Positions 10,610 through 20,832 of a DNA stretch of 64,000 nt are shown one piece after another (the stretch's first letter is position 1; each line of letters starts with the position of its first letter). The notes beneath the pieces were generated by a model. That model had not been told where the DNA came from, searched no databases, and saw nothing but the letters and a program-made list of their open reading frames with translations. Source of the stretch: Akebia trifoliata. Lineage: Eukaryota > Streptophyta > Magnoliopsida > Ranunculales > Lardizabalaceae. The translations under genes were made by a program, and so were the position numbers. The DNA is taken from contig CM030706.1 of NCBI GenBank assembly GCA_017979445.1, positions 19,082,967 through 19,146,966 on the forward strand. Reading direction: 5' to 3'.

Positions 10610-11335
10610 TGTAGACACCCCATTTTTGCATTTGTCGGATTAATCAACTCATCAGCCTGATTGCAACGGTTCCTAATGATGGATGTTTATTCCAATACTT
10701 TATTTGTTACTAGATATATTTCAGAAATTCAGATGAGGTATCTCGAACTGATAAAATTATAGAAACCACACTACGTTAGGAAAATATAATTCCAAAAATG
10801 TAGAAATCATCATCTTGCCGATAAAAAGAAGTTTTACGATAAAAATCACTAAACAATGACCAAATTACCAAAATACCCTTAACCTCAAAACATCCCTAGA
10901 GCCTACATTATGCTTAGGAGAACCCTTTCAAACAAATAAAATAACAAATCGAAATCAAATAAACCATTTCGCCAATTTTTACAAAATTTGACAAAATTAC
11001 GAAAATGCCCCTCATAAAGTTCACTACCATTTCGCACGAAAAATTTCATAAATGATACAAACTAATATTCTCATTGAATTCCTTACGAAAAATCGATTCC
11101 AAAACATCCTGGAACATTGAAAAATGACTTAAAATGCAAAAAGTCCTCTCTGAGGGTAAAACGATAATTTTACAATTTTAATAATTAAAAATTATGAAAT
11201 TAATAATTAAAATATTAATTAATTTAAAGTGAAATCCTAATTAAAATTAAAGTCAATCAACTAAGACTAAATTCAAAATCTTAAAGTCAATCAAGTAAGA
11301 CTAAAGTCAAAATCTTAAAGTCAAAACCCTAATAG

Positions 11336-11527
11336 AATTCTAATTAAACAATAACTCTATTTAAAATAATTCAAATTAAACTATAACTCTATTTAATAGA
11401 ATTCTAATTAAACAATAACTCTATTTAAAATAATTATAATTAAAATATAACTTTACTTAAATCAATTCTAATTAAAATATAACTCTACCTAAAACAATTC
11501 TAATTAAATACTAACTCTATCAAAACA
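11336..11527 (+). repeat. Six 32-bp tandem repeats in U3, upstream of the TATA box
   Basis: Units built on AATTCTAATTAAACAATAAC followed by TCTATTTAAAAT start at 11336, 11368, 11400, 11432, 11464 and 11496, exactly 32 bp apart. The array ends 15 bp before the TATA box. Tandem U3 repeats just upstream of a TATA box often act as enhancers in LTR elements; that role is inferred here. A 34-bp repeat (AAAGTCAATCAA core, about 11249-11316) precedes it. Confidence 0.9.
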
Positions 11528-11542
11528 AGTACTCAAAAAAAT

Positions 11543-11552
11543 CTATAAATAG
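11543..11552 (+). promoter_or_regulatory. TATA box of the Tat-B 3' LTR
   Basis: CTATAAATAG is a strong plant TATA box, placed about mid-LTR as expected for the U3/R boundary region. Transcription would be expected to start about 25-35 bp downstream. The 5' LTR of the same element has lost this box. Confidence 0.75.
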
Positions 11553-12118
11553 GGGTCTCTACAACCTATTTTTATATTAAAAAATAAATCCTAATTTTGG
11601 AGTCCTAACTCCTTACCTAACATCCATACCCCAACTTTATCTCAAAAATCACCTAGAATCTCTTCAAAAATATCCAGAAATCTAGAAAAAAGTCAGAAAA
11701 TTTATATCTAAGAAGAAAGTACCTCGTCTTGGAGATCTGAAGCGAATCCGGTGATAGAATGAAGTGATGAGTATTGTACAAGGAGCTGTACTATCAGATC
11801 TGAGGGAACAAAATCATTGCGTTCGAGAAGATAAATATTTCTATTTTTTTATAATCTAGGTCTTTTTTTTAGCAATGTAGTCTTATTTGGGAATTAGTAG
11901 AGACCGACGTTTGTCGGGCGGGGTTGGTGCCTAACACCTTCCAACCCCGTAATGTCATCCCCGAACTCAGTATTTTTTGTAGTAGATTAGTTATTTCTCT
12001 TTATCCGTTTCGAGTCGATATTCGGTTCCTAGACCGCAATAACTAGGTGGCAACTCCCAAAACTCAAAGGTCAAAAGCGGATCTGCGCACCCCGTGGATC
12101 GACGGCGCTTTCAGAGAA

Positions 12119-13006
12119 CACCTCAAGTCTATGAATAGATCATTTTCCCAATTTAGAAAGAGTCTTTGGGTTATTGTCCCTTCTTTTCTTCTCTCCCTTA
12201 TGCCCTTGGTATTTTTTCTGTAATTTTCATTTTGTAGTTAGGTTTTATTTCAGCAATTTCTGTAATTTCTTAAGAAGATAGTATATCTTGGTTACCATGG
12301 ATACAAGTATTGTTTCTTTTATTTCTTCTTGTATCATTGCCATGACTATAGGCTATACTCCCTCCATTATTGAAAGGATGAAGCCTAAGAGCAAGTTTTA
12401 ATTTTGTGTTATTTCTTTATCCTTCCATGTTTTTTATATTGTTTATAGGATTTACTTCAAGCTTTTATCCAACTCTAATGGATCATAGCTTTAAATGAAT
12501 CTCTACACCACATATGCATAACTTAGATGTTTTATGCTTAGATAAGATCAAGATAAAACATATTTGAACTAGATATTTGATGGTAGGGACTTCACACATT
12601 AGTGAGTGAAGGAGTCCTAATTATAGTGCTTTCTCAAAAAGTTTCATACCAGATCTTTCAACCCAAGTAGCTTACACCAAGCCCTTGAAGTTGAGTTCAA
12701 AGAAGGATAAACTCAAATATAGTTTTATTTGCTAATCTTAGGTTACTCTAATCAATAGTGGGTTTTTATCTCTTTTGTTTTCCTTGTATAATTTTTCCTT
12801 ATATTACTTTATTTTCCAATAATATTCATTTACTCTCCACTTTGTTTCACAAAAATACAAAAATAGGTTTTAAATTGCAACTTAGGTTAGCTTCATTCTT
12901 GTTAACTTGGTAACATCCCCCCTTTCTCTTGAGTTCGATCCATCACTTGCTCAGAATCTAAGGAGAGTATAAAAATATAATTTCTGATGAGATGACAATG
13001 ATGACA
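12119..13006 (+). repeat. Athila-1 5' LTR, right part
   Basis: The sequence resumes after Tat-B at CACCTCAAGTCTATGAATAG and ends GATGAGATGACAATGATGACA. It aligns with 29768-30501 of the 3' LTR, with about 170 bp present here (around 12260-12460) but missing from the 3' copy. The CTATGAATAG here corresponds to the TATA box TATAAATAT at 29780 in the sister LTR. Confidence 0.88.
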
Positions 13007-13012
13007 TTATAA

Positions 13013-13031
13013 TTTTGGCATCTCTACCGGG
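13013..13031 (+). promoter_or_regulatory. Athila-1 primer binding site
   Basis: TTTGGCATCTCTACCGGGA follows the LTR end by a few bases. It resembles TGGCGCC(N)TGCCGGGG of Athila elements and the Athila-2 site (TGGCACCGCTGCCGGGG at 46569-46585, minus strand). It is likely a diverged site for priming by tRNA-Asp; the tRNA identity is from family knowledge. Confidence 0.7.
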
Positions 13032-14208
13032 AAAAGGTCTAGTTGTTCTAAGTTAGTTGAAGTTATTTTTGTTATTTTCTTTACTTACATTTTTGTTTCT
13101 ATTTTCTATCTATCTCATTTTTTTTTCAAAATATCAAAACTTTTTTTGCTCATTGCAACCAAAGGAGAAAATTCAAGATCTGTGAAAAAAATTCAGACAC
13201 AGATTTCGAGATTTGAATGTGACGCAGTGGATCTTGATTGTGCCATGTTGATTCTAGAGAAGTAATTTCTTTAATTTTGACACATCTTTTGATTTTACTT
13301 CTGAATTACAACAGTAGGTTTAGTTTATGTTTTTCTCATTTTCTAACACTATTTTTTTTGTAGGTTGGACAAATCTTTGGACAAAAAGATCAAGTATAGC
13401 CCATTAGATCTAAGATTCATTCCATCTTGTTGCGTTTTTCTTTATTTTTATCTTTTTAGTTATGTTTCTTTTTTGTTTTAGATCTATTTATATTAGGAAC
13501 ATTGTAAAACTTTCATTAGTTCATTAATTATCCAAGAAGGCTTGGATTGTAATAGACTAGGGAAGGACGACAATTGGACAATATCGTCATGGCTCCTTAG
13601 GTTCGCATACCAAAATCAGAGTTGGTGACTTAAGTCAACTCAACCCATCTTCACCCCGTCTAACATGGGAGGTAAATTCGAAACACCAATGCCTCTCATT
13701 GCTAGTAGGTTACTTCTTACCTTTGTTTGTTATTTTCTATTTCGCACATACTTAGATTAGTTGATTAGGTTTAATAAAGATCATTTTCTTCTAGGGATGG
13801 TACCATAAGATAAGGATTTGAGATCATTACGAATTCCTTGCTCTAATTAGGAGAACCAACTCACTAGCCATCCAATCAAACTAATTAAAATCAATTAAAC
13901 TTGACTATAGGACCCATGTGCTCAATAGGAGAAATCTGCTTCTAGTTGTGTCGATTGCACTTCTTGATCATATCTGGCATCTAATAAGATCTTACCCTTT
14001 ATTCGAGAAAAGAAGGTGATTTAAGAGTGCCCTTAATTATGTACTATGTGTCGCCTAAGATTTGGAGATTAGAATGATATGAATTTGATTTCATAAACTG
14101 AGTTGGAAGGTTAGTTGCACAATTTCTAACCAATTAGGAGTTGTCTAGAGTTAGGCAACCTATCTAGGTCTAGCCTTTTCGTGCATGATTGTTTGGATTA
14201 CTTTGTGA
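13032..14208 (+). other. Athila-1 5' untranslated region
   Basis: Non-coding leader between the primer site and gag. It shares blocks with the Athila-2 leader on the other strand, for example GGACAATATCGTCATGGCTC or its relative (about 13575), CAAAATCAGAGTTGGTG (about 13610) and AAGGTGATTTAAGAGTGCCC (about 14013). A pyrimidine run ending TTTTTTTTGTAGG (about 13350-13365) resembles a splice acceptor, but no matched donor is assigned. Confidence 0.7.
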
Positions 14209-15400
14209 ATTGTATGCTTGGTAGACGATCTAGGAATAACACATTAGAAGCATTTGATCCTGAGATCGAGCATACCATCAATAAAATTCGTAAGAAACCC
14301 TCATTAAATATGATGGGTGATTGAGAACGAACTCTCAATGAGCTCTTCGTTTCTGCTTTTGTTACCCCACGTACGTGCATTGTGTTAATACTAAATAATG
14401 CACCTCAATTTAAAATTAAGGCAGCCACCATAAATATGCTCACTAAATTCCATAGTTTAGAGCATGAACAACCTTACACCCACCTCAATCGATTCTTGAT
14501 CATATGTCAAACATTTAAAAATCAGAATTTAGATGAGAAAAGTGTTAAGTTCATTTTATTTTCATTATCCTTGAAAGATCATGCAACTACGTGGTTGAAT
14601 TCCCTAACTTCCAATTTCATAAATTCATGGGATGTTCTATCCAAGAAATTCATGGCCAAATTTTACCCCGTGTTCAAAATTAAGAGAATGAAGGATGCAA
14701 TTAGGAATTTTAGAGGCGGATATGAAGAATTTTCTCAAACTTTGGAAAGATTCAATGATTTAATAGTCAAATGCCCATACCATGGCATTAACAAAGAATA
14801 GTTGGTGTAATAATTCTATCGAGGATTAATGATGAATCAACGTACCATAGTTGAGTCTATGCATAAAGGTCAATTCATGAACCAAATTCCCAACCAAGCA
14901 TATAATTTTTTAGTTGAACTAGTCGAGAGTGCTCAAAATTGGAGCACTAATAACGAAGAGTTTGATAGAGAATATCTCATTAAGATGTCAGGATTTATGA
15001 GATGAAGTTAGACCATAATCTCAAATATGTTATGTCCAATCTAGTCAGTAGTATGCACAGTCTTACAAAGAAACTAGATACTTTTAGCATCTTAGCATCT
15101 ACTTCTCACTATTATTCTCACTCAATTTCACAAGTTTCAGTCGAGCAAACTTCGTTATGTGTCTTGTGTAATGGCAACGACCATTTGGTTGAATGTTATC
15201 CCAAATTACCATATATTAAGGTCGACCATGCCAATACTGTTAATGGCTACAGTATTTTTAGAAAGTTTGTTCAAAATTCCTATAGCCAAACATATCATCC
15301 AGATAATAAGTTCCATCCAAAATTTTTATACAAGCAAAACGAACCTATTCAATCTAATGGTCTACCAGATTACAATAGAGGCTATCCTAAATAAGTCGAC
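14209..15400 (+). pseudogene. gag: Athila-1 gag
   Basis: The reading frame starts MLGRRSRNNTLEAFDPEIEH at 14209, where Athila-2 gag also starts (45390). A stop follows GD near 14325. The core gag domain (14382-14801) includes INMLTKFHSLEHEQPYTHL, LSLKDHATTWLNSL and WDVLSKKFMAKFYP, typical Athila gag. The C-terminal part continues in other frames and contains a knuckle-like CVLCNGNDHLVEC (about 15154-15192). Several stops make it a pseudogene. In an active element this protein would form the capsid and bind RNA. Confidence 0.85.
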
Positions 15401-15837
15401 TCTTCCATAAGCCAAGTCATTATTCCACAAGTTCCATATTAATCTCGACAATCTACTGAATATATAGTCATAATTCAATATTCCATGCTTAATTACAATT
15501 CACCTGGCCTACAATAGTCATCTTTAGAATCTATGATGGTAGAATTGATAAAGCAGCAACAATAACTCATCCAAACTCAACAGTAGACCAATCAAAATCA
15601 AACTAAGATTAATTAGGTTATTGCTAAGTCCATATCTAAGATGGAAATTTAGTTGGGCCAATTAACTTTTTCACTTGGAGAGAGAGAGAGAGAAAGGAAA
15701 ATTCTCTAGTCAAACTATTCTTAACCCTAGAGGTCAACCTATAGTTCCCAAGGGATCGAAAAGTCAATACAAGGTAGAAAGCCATTCTTAAGATCCATAA
15801 GACTCCGTCCAAACTATTCATACCTTAAGGCCAGGAA

Positions 15838-16530
15838 AGAAGATGGACAACAAAGTCCAACCTATTGATGAGGAAGATGATGTCTTAGAGAATTACAAAG
15901 TTCAAGTAGAAGAAATCATAAAATCTCCCAAAGAGAAGGACAAAGATTTGGATAAACATCGTTCCACCAATTCTAAAAATTTCATTTTCCTATCACTTTA
16001 GAGGCAATAAGAAGAGTAAGCAATTCGAGGGTGTTCTCGAAGTTTTTCAAAATATGCAGATCAATATTCTATTATTAGATGCCATTAAACAGATACTTAT
16101 GCAAAATTTCTAAAAGATTTGACCACAACTAAGAAGAAAATATCATTTCCTTGGAAAGTCATCATGACAGCTCGAGTTCCATCTCTCATCCAACAAACGG
16201 TTGCACCAAAATTTAAAGATCCTGGATGTCCAACAATTTATATTTACATTGGAGATCAAGTGGTTGAAAACTCTCTCTCAAACTTAAAGGTGTGTGTGAA
16301 TCTTTTACCCTACTCGATTTATAAACAACTAGGTTTGATGGTTTTGAAATCCACCGATATCACGTTGAGCTTAGTTGATAGGTCTATCAAGATTCTCAAA
16401 GGTATAATATAAGATGTGATAGTGAAAGTCAAAGATTTCTATTTTCCAGTTGACTTTGTTTTCCTAGACATAAAGCTAGTTATCATATCGCATAGTCATG
16501 TTCTTATAATCTCAGGGTGTCCATTTTTAG
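15838..16530 (+). pseudogene. pol: Athila-1 protease region
   Basis: The frame at 16119-16412 reads KFKDPGCPTIYIYIGDQVVE then NLKVCVNLLPYSIYKQLGL and LSLVDRSIKILKGI, followed out of frame by FYFPVDFVFLDI. This is the Athila aspartic protease domain, where the active site normally reads DLGAS before V(N/S)LMP. Here the equivalent is NLKVC, so the catalytic aspartate is lost. Athila-2 reads ELRTS at this place (about 43310). Confidence 0.75.
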
Positions 16531-16559
16531 TAACATAGTCATTCATTGTAGAAACAATA

Positions 16560-18363
16560 TTATGACTTTAGCATTTGGGGATATGAAAGTCAAATTAAAC
16601 ATATTTCACAATTTCTAAGGAATTAATGTAGAGGAAGTGAATATGTTAGATAAGTTACTCAATCAAACGTGTCAATATTTAGGGTATTCTAATCCCCAAG
16701 AAAGATATTTGACCCATTTAGGTCAAGATTTTTATATAGAAGATTCCATAAGTTAAGTCAATGTTTTGTTTCAATTTGTTCTTTATTTAAATTTTACGCA
16801 TTGGCATGAAAAAATTGAAAATCTTCCTATTCATGCTTCTACTCTCGGTCCTTCCCAAATCGAGCTTCCCAAATTAGAATTCAAAGTGTTTCTAGAAACT
16901 TTGAGATACACAATTCTTGGCAAAAATCAAACTTTGCCTGTGATAATTTTCTCTCACCTCAATGTAGTTCAAGAGGAAAAGTTGTTAAAATTTTTAAAGA
17001 ACATCAAGAAGCTATTGGTTAGACCATTACTGACATTAAGGGAATTAGTCCATCTGTGATAATGTACCACATTCGTCTAGAGGATTTCACTAAGCCTTCC
17101 TTCTAACTTTAGAGATAGTTAAATCCTATCATAAAGAATATAATATGGAGTAAACTAACGAAACTATTAGATGTGGGTATCATTTATCTCATTTTCGACA
17201 GTCGTTGGGTGAGTCTCATTCAGGTTGTTCCTAAGAAATTTGGTATCACTATAGTAATGAACCAAGATAACGAGTTAATTTCCACTCGAGTCCAAACTGA
17301 ATAGAGAATATGTATTGATTATAGGAAACTCAACTCAATGACTCTCAAAGATCACTTTCTACCACCTTTCATAGACCAAATGTTAGAACATCTAGCAAGA
17401 CATTCTCCCTATTACTTTTTGGATGGTTATCCAGGGTACAACCAAGTACTCATTGCTTCCATTGATCAAGAGAAAATAACTTTTACGTGTCCCTTCGAAA
17501 TTTTTGCGTATCGTCGTATGCCCTTTGGATTGTGCATGCACCAACTTCTTTTCAATGGCATATAATGAGTATATTTCAAACATGATAGAAAGATATCTCG
17601 AAGTATTCATGGTCGATTTTTCAGTAATCGAATTAAGTTTTGAGGAATGCCTCCTTATCACTTAACTTTGGTCCTCATGCGTTGTAATAAAGTCAACCTA
17701 GTACTCAATTGGAAAAAATTTCATTTTATGGTAACATCTAGAATTGTGCTAGAACACATTATTTTTGCAAAAGGGATTGAAGTAGATTAAGTGAAGGTAG
17801 GTTCAATTGAAAAGTTATCACCCCCTAGAATTGTCAAAGAAATTAAGTCATTTCTAGACTATGTAGGTTTCTACCGTTGATTCATTAAAAATTTCGAGAA
17901 GATCTCAAAGTCTTTATGTTAATTCTTACGCCAAGATGTTCCTTTCAACTTCTCAGAGTCATGTCTTTTTTGCATTTAACAAGCTTGAGTCTGAGTTAAC
18001 CTTGACACTCACCATTCAACCTCCAAAATTTGGAATCTTCTATTTCAGGTTATGTACGACACTTTGGATAATCGAATAGGTACTTTTTAAGGTCAATGAA
18101 TCTATAACATCCTCACGTTATCTAATATGCTAGTAAAACCCTCAGTGATGCTCAACTTAGCTACTCTACAATAAAGATGTAGCAATTTGCTCTGTAGTGA
18201 TTTCGAAGTTTATTGTAAGGAATTGATGGGAAAATTTTATGCTTCCGTCGTTTCTGCCAATCCCGTCGTTTCGTTGTTTACCATTGAGTTCTGTAGCATC
18301 ACGATTGCCATTGGTTTTGAAGATTTCAACATGATCTTAAGAATTATGTAAGCCAAGGATAAA
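16560..18363 (+). pseudogene. pol: Athila-1 RT and partial RNase H
   Basis: The linker at 16766-17059 has LETLRYTILGKNQTLPVII and is followed by RT motifs: CIDYRKLNSMTLKDHF (about 17310-17357), YFLDGYPGYNQ (about 17416-17448) and RRMPFGLC (about 17512-17535). The catalytic box reads FMVD (17606-17617) where Athila-2 has FMDD, so the second aspartate position is broken. RNase H traces appear at about 18118-18170 (YASKTLSDAQLSYST). Several stops and shifts are present. From about 18228 a new frame reads KELMGKFYASVVSANPVV, possibly the start of a downstream ORF (see 23810-25952). The chromovirus begins at 18364. Confidence 0.85.
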
Positions 18364-18545
18364 TGTAAAATCCCAAGTTTTTTATTCGTATCTCAAGAAA
18401 AATAAATAATAAAATTTTGAGAAAAATCCTGAAAGTGGGACTTAGGGTAAAATTGTAGGATTTTTTTATTGCCATTTTTAATGAAATATGATCTCACCAT
18501 TATATTCAAAATGGTCGAAAAACATACTTTAGCCTGTAAGTACGC
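18364..18545 (+). repeat. Chromovirus 5' LTR, first 180 bp only
   Basis: TGTAAAATCCCAAG through AGCCTGTAAGTACGCTC matches 20833-21014 and 25953 onward, then jumps to gag-side sequence. About 2.8 kb of LTR and the primer site are deleted. Confidence 0.85.
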
Positions 18546-19600
18546 TCTTGCACCACTAAATCCAAGAAATGAGGGAGCGTTAGACTTCTTCGAAAAATGC
18601 ACATATTATTCCACCTCAAGGCCCACTACCACAGGTCATGCTTTTGAAGAATGAGAGATTTCCCCAACCTAAAGGACAAGTAAATCTAAGGATGTGATTG
18701 CAGAATTTCCAACGATTACGTCCATTGAGATTTGGGGGTTTTTTCGATCCAGTTGAGGTCAATGAGTGGGCTTTTAAAACCTGAAAGATTTTGAGTGTCA
18801 TGTAATGCCCGAGAGATCAGTGGGTAACGGTGACTACATTCTAGTTAGATGGGGATATCAGTCATTAGTAACGTTTTGAGATGAATGCATTAGGAGATGG
18901 ATCGTTTGAGTGGGTAGACTTCGAGAGGATATTTGTTGATAGATTTATATCTGAGATTGCTCGAGAAATCAAGTATTAGGAGTTTTTGAGATTAGTGCAG
19001 GGTAACCTATTGATTATAGACTATGATATGATGTTCACTAGGTTATCACGATATGCGCCCGAGCTTATCCTAACAGATTTGCAGAAGGGCTGTAGATTCT
19101 TTAGAGGACTATAATGCTACCTAAGGGCCAGGAGGTCGATGATTGAGACTACCAAGTATAGAGATATGATGAGTCGAGGTTAGAAGGTAGAGTGAAGTGA
19201 GATGGAGTTACAGTCCTCCAAGGGGCAAATTAGTCGACCTTATACTTCTTTGCTTCCTAGATTAGATTCGACCAAGAGGCCGATGTATTCGAGGCCAATC
19301 TTCCCCAGATCAGTGTATCCACAATATAGAACTTCTCCACCACTGAGTTGTAGAGTTCTCCCATCACTGAGTTACAGAGCAGTTGAGACTTCAATAATGC
19401 CAATGGGGCCAAGGGAACCAACAAGACAGGTTCAGAGCATGTAGGCTCCAATTACCAACTGCCTACTCCATAGAAATCTATGAAAACAAGTTTGTTGACA
19501 TGTTACGAGTGTGGTTAGGTAGGACATATCAGGAGAGAGTGCCTCTATCACAGTTGCGAGCAAGGGTTGTGACCCAAGAGAAAGTACCTATCTTCGACGA
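18546..19600 (+). pseudogene. gag: Chromovirus gag remnant with zinc knuckle
   Basis: From about 18701 the sequence reads NFQRLRPLRFGGFFDPVEVN and, after shifts and stops, GDGSFEWVDFERIFVDRFI, then FLRLVQGNLLIIDYDMMFTR and LSRYAPEL. This is the gag domain of Tekay/Del chromoviruses. A basic, proline-rich stretch follows (19202-19444), then a CCHC knuckle with one stop inside: CYECG, stop, VGHIRREC (about 19498-19542). The protein would build the particle and bind RNA. It is broken by many stops. Confidence 0.85.
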
Positions 19601-20447
19601 AGTTTTGGAATGTACATGGAGTTTTATTCAATATTATAATGTAAGAACATGGAGTTTTATTCAATATTAGTTCCTCTAGATCATATAATTTAGCTGAGAT
19701 TTTGCACACTTGCTAGAGTTAGAAACTATTGACATGGGTCGAATTATGAAATTATCTACACCACATATAGACTATGATTGATAAAAAGTTATTGAGGTAG
19801 TATGAGCAAAGAATGTTGATGAAATAGGCACGGTAAACTAGCGTAGAAAATGGAATATTGCATTGAATATAAAGATAATGGTGTATTGAAAATGAAGGTT
19901 ATATTACAGTTTGTGAATTTAGTATTAATAGATATTTGTATTGTAGTAGGGATATATTAAGTGTGGATGTTGTGTATTATTTTATTAAGAAGTATTAAAT
20001 TGTGTGCAAATAATAGTAGTGTGTTTGTGATAAATCTATGCATTGAGGAGTAATATTCATGACAATTATGACTAAAACATAGTAGACGGTGTAATTGGTG
20101 AGAGAAGTAAAGATAAAAAATAGAGAAGATGTGATTGGTGATAAGGTATTGGTGGGACAGTGACAGGATTGTTGTTGATAGATATTGGTGGAGAAGTGAT
20201 ATAATGTGAGTTGATTGTTTTCTTAGGGTTATCCAAATAATAGATTAATTGGAGTGATTAATAAATGAATGTGTTGGGTTGACGTAATATAGGTGATATA
20301 AGGTTATGAGTTATAAATGAGATTGACTTGGGACCAAGAATAGATGGTAATCGAAAATAGGTGTTGTTTATTATACATGTCCTATTAGTGGAATGGTAAC
20401 AAAGCTTGATAAGGTATGATTTCAATTTTCAAGAAAAAATTTTTATT
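19601..20447 (+). other. Chromovirus non-coding remainder before the 3' polypurine tract
   Basis: AT-rich sequence without recognisable domains. A short direct duplication (ACATGGAGTTTTATTCAATA) occurs near 19614 and 19648. Protease, RT, RNase H and integrase of the chromovirus are absent. Confidence 0.5.
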
Positions 20448-20459
20448 AAGGGGGGAGAA
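20448..20459 (+). promoter_or_regulatory. Chromovirus polypurine tract
   Basis: AAGGGGGGAGAA lies directly before the LTR start TGTAAAATCCCG at 20460. This is the classic tract-LTR junction of Ty3/gypsy elements and marks 20460 as the original 3' LTR start. Confidence 0.9.
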
Positions 20460-20832
20460 TGTAAAATCCCGAATTTTTTATTCATATCTCGAGGAAAAAT
20501 AAATAATGAAATTTTGAGGAAAATCCTGAAAGTTGGATAATCGAATAGGTACTTTTTTAGGTCAATGAATCTATAACATCCTCACGTTATCTAATATGCT
20601 AGTAAAACCCTCAGTGTTGTTCAACTTAACTACTCTACAATAAAGATGTAGCAATTTGCTCTATAGTGATTTCGAAGTTTATTGTAAGGAATTGATGGGA
20701 AAATTTTATGCTTCCGTCGTTTCTGCCAATCCCGTCATTTCGTTGTTTACCATTGAGTTCTGTAGCATCACGATTGCCATTGGTTTTGAAGATTTCAACA
20801 TGATCTTAAGAATTATGTAAGCCAAGGATAAA
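20460..20832 (+). repeat. 3' LTR stub joined to a second copy of the Athila flank
   Basis: The LTR runs only from 20460 to about 20533 and then switches, within one or two bases of microhomology, to Athila RNase H-side sequence. From 20533 the sequence repeats 18064 onward at a constant offset of 2469 bp through 20832, and on into the next LTR copy. This is a rearrangement breakpoint, not a normal insertion edge. Confidence 0.88.

Larger units (their letters stand above)
10610..12113 (+). repeat. Tat-B 3' LTR, complete (1504 bp)
   Basis: It begins TGTAGACACC and ends CGCTTTCA, followed by the target duplication GAGAA. The first 694 bp match the truncated 5' LTR. U3 contains 34-bp and 32-bp tandem repeats and a TATA box. 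The R/U5 part includes GGTGCCTAACACCTTC and TAGGTGGCAACTCCCAAAAC, also found in order on the minus strand at about 61640-61775. Confidence 0.93.
1835..12118 (+). mobile_element. Tat-B: nested Tat-type LTR retrotransposon, pol-deleted, with TSD GAGAA
   Basis: The element runs from TGTAAACACC at 1840 to CGCTTTCA at 12113 and is flanked by GAGAA at 1835-1839 and 12114-12118. The site before insertion is still visible in the sister Athila-1 LTR near 29756-29775, where TTCGAGAATACCTCAAG reads straight through. Inside are a truncated 5' LTR, a foreign stretch with an SPX fragment, a gag remnant, scraps of pol, a long 3' untranslated region with tandem arrays, and a complete 3' LTR. Lineage is assigned from the gag sequence and the conserved 3' box GTACGTAGGCAACCTG. 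It is non-autonomous and inferred to be inactive. Confidence 0.9.

Noticed and set aside
15675..15695. GA microsatellite within Athila-1
   Set aside because: Too short to be informative; ordinary simple sequence.
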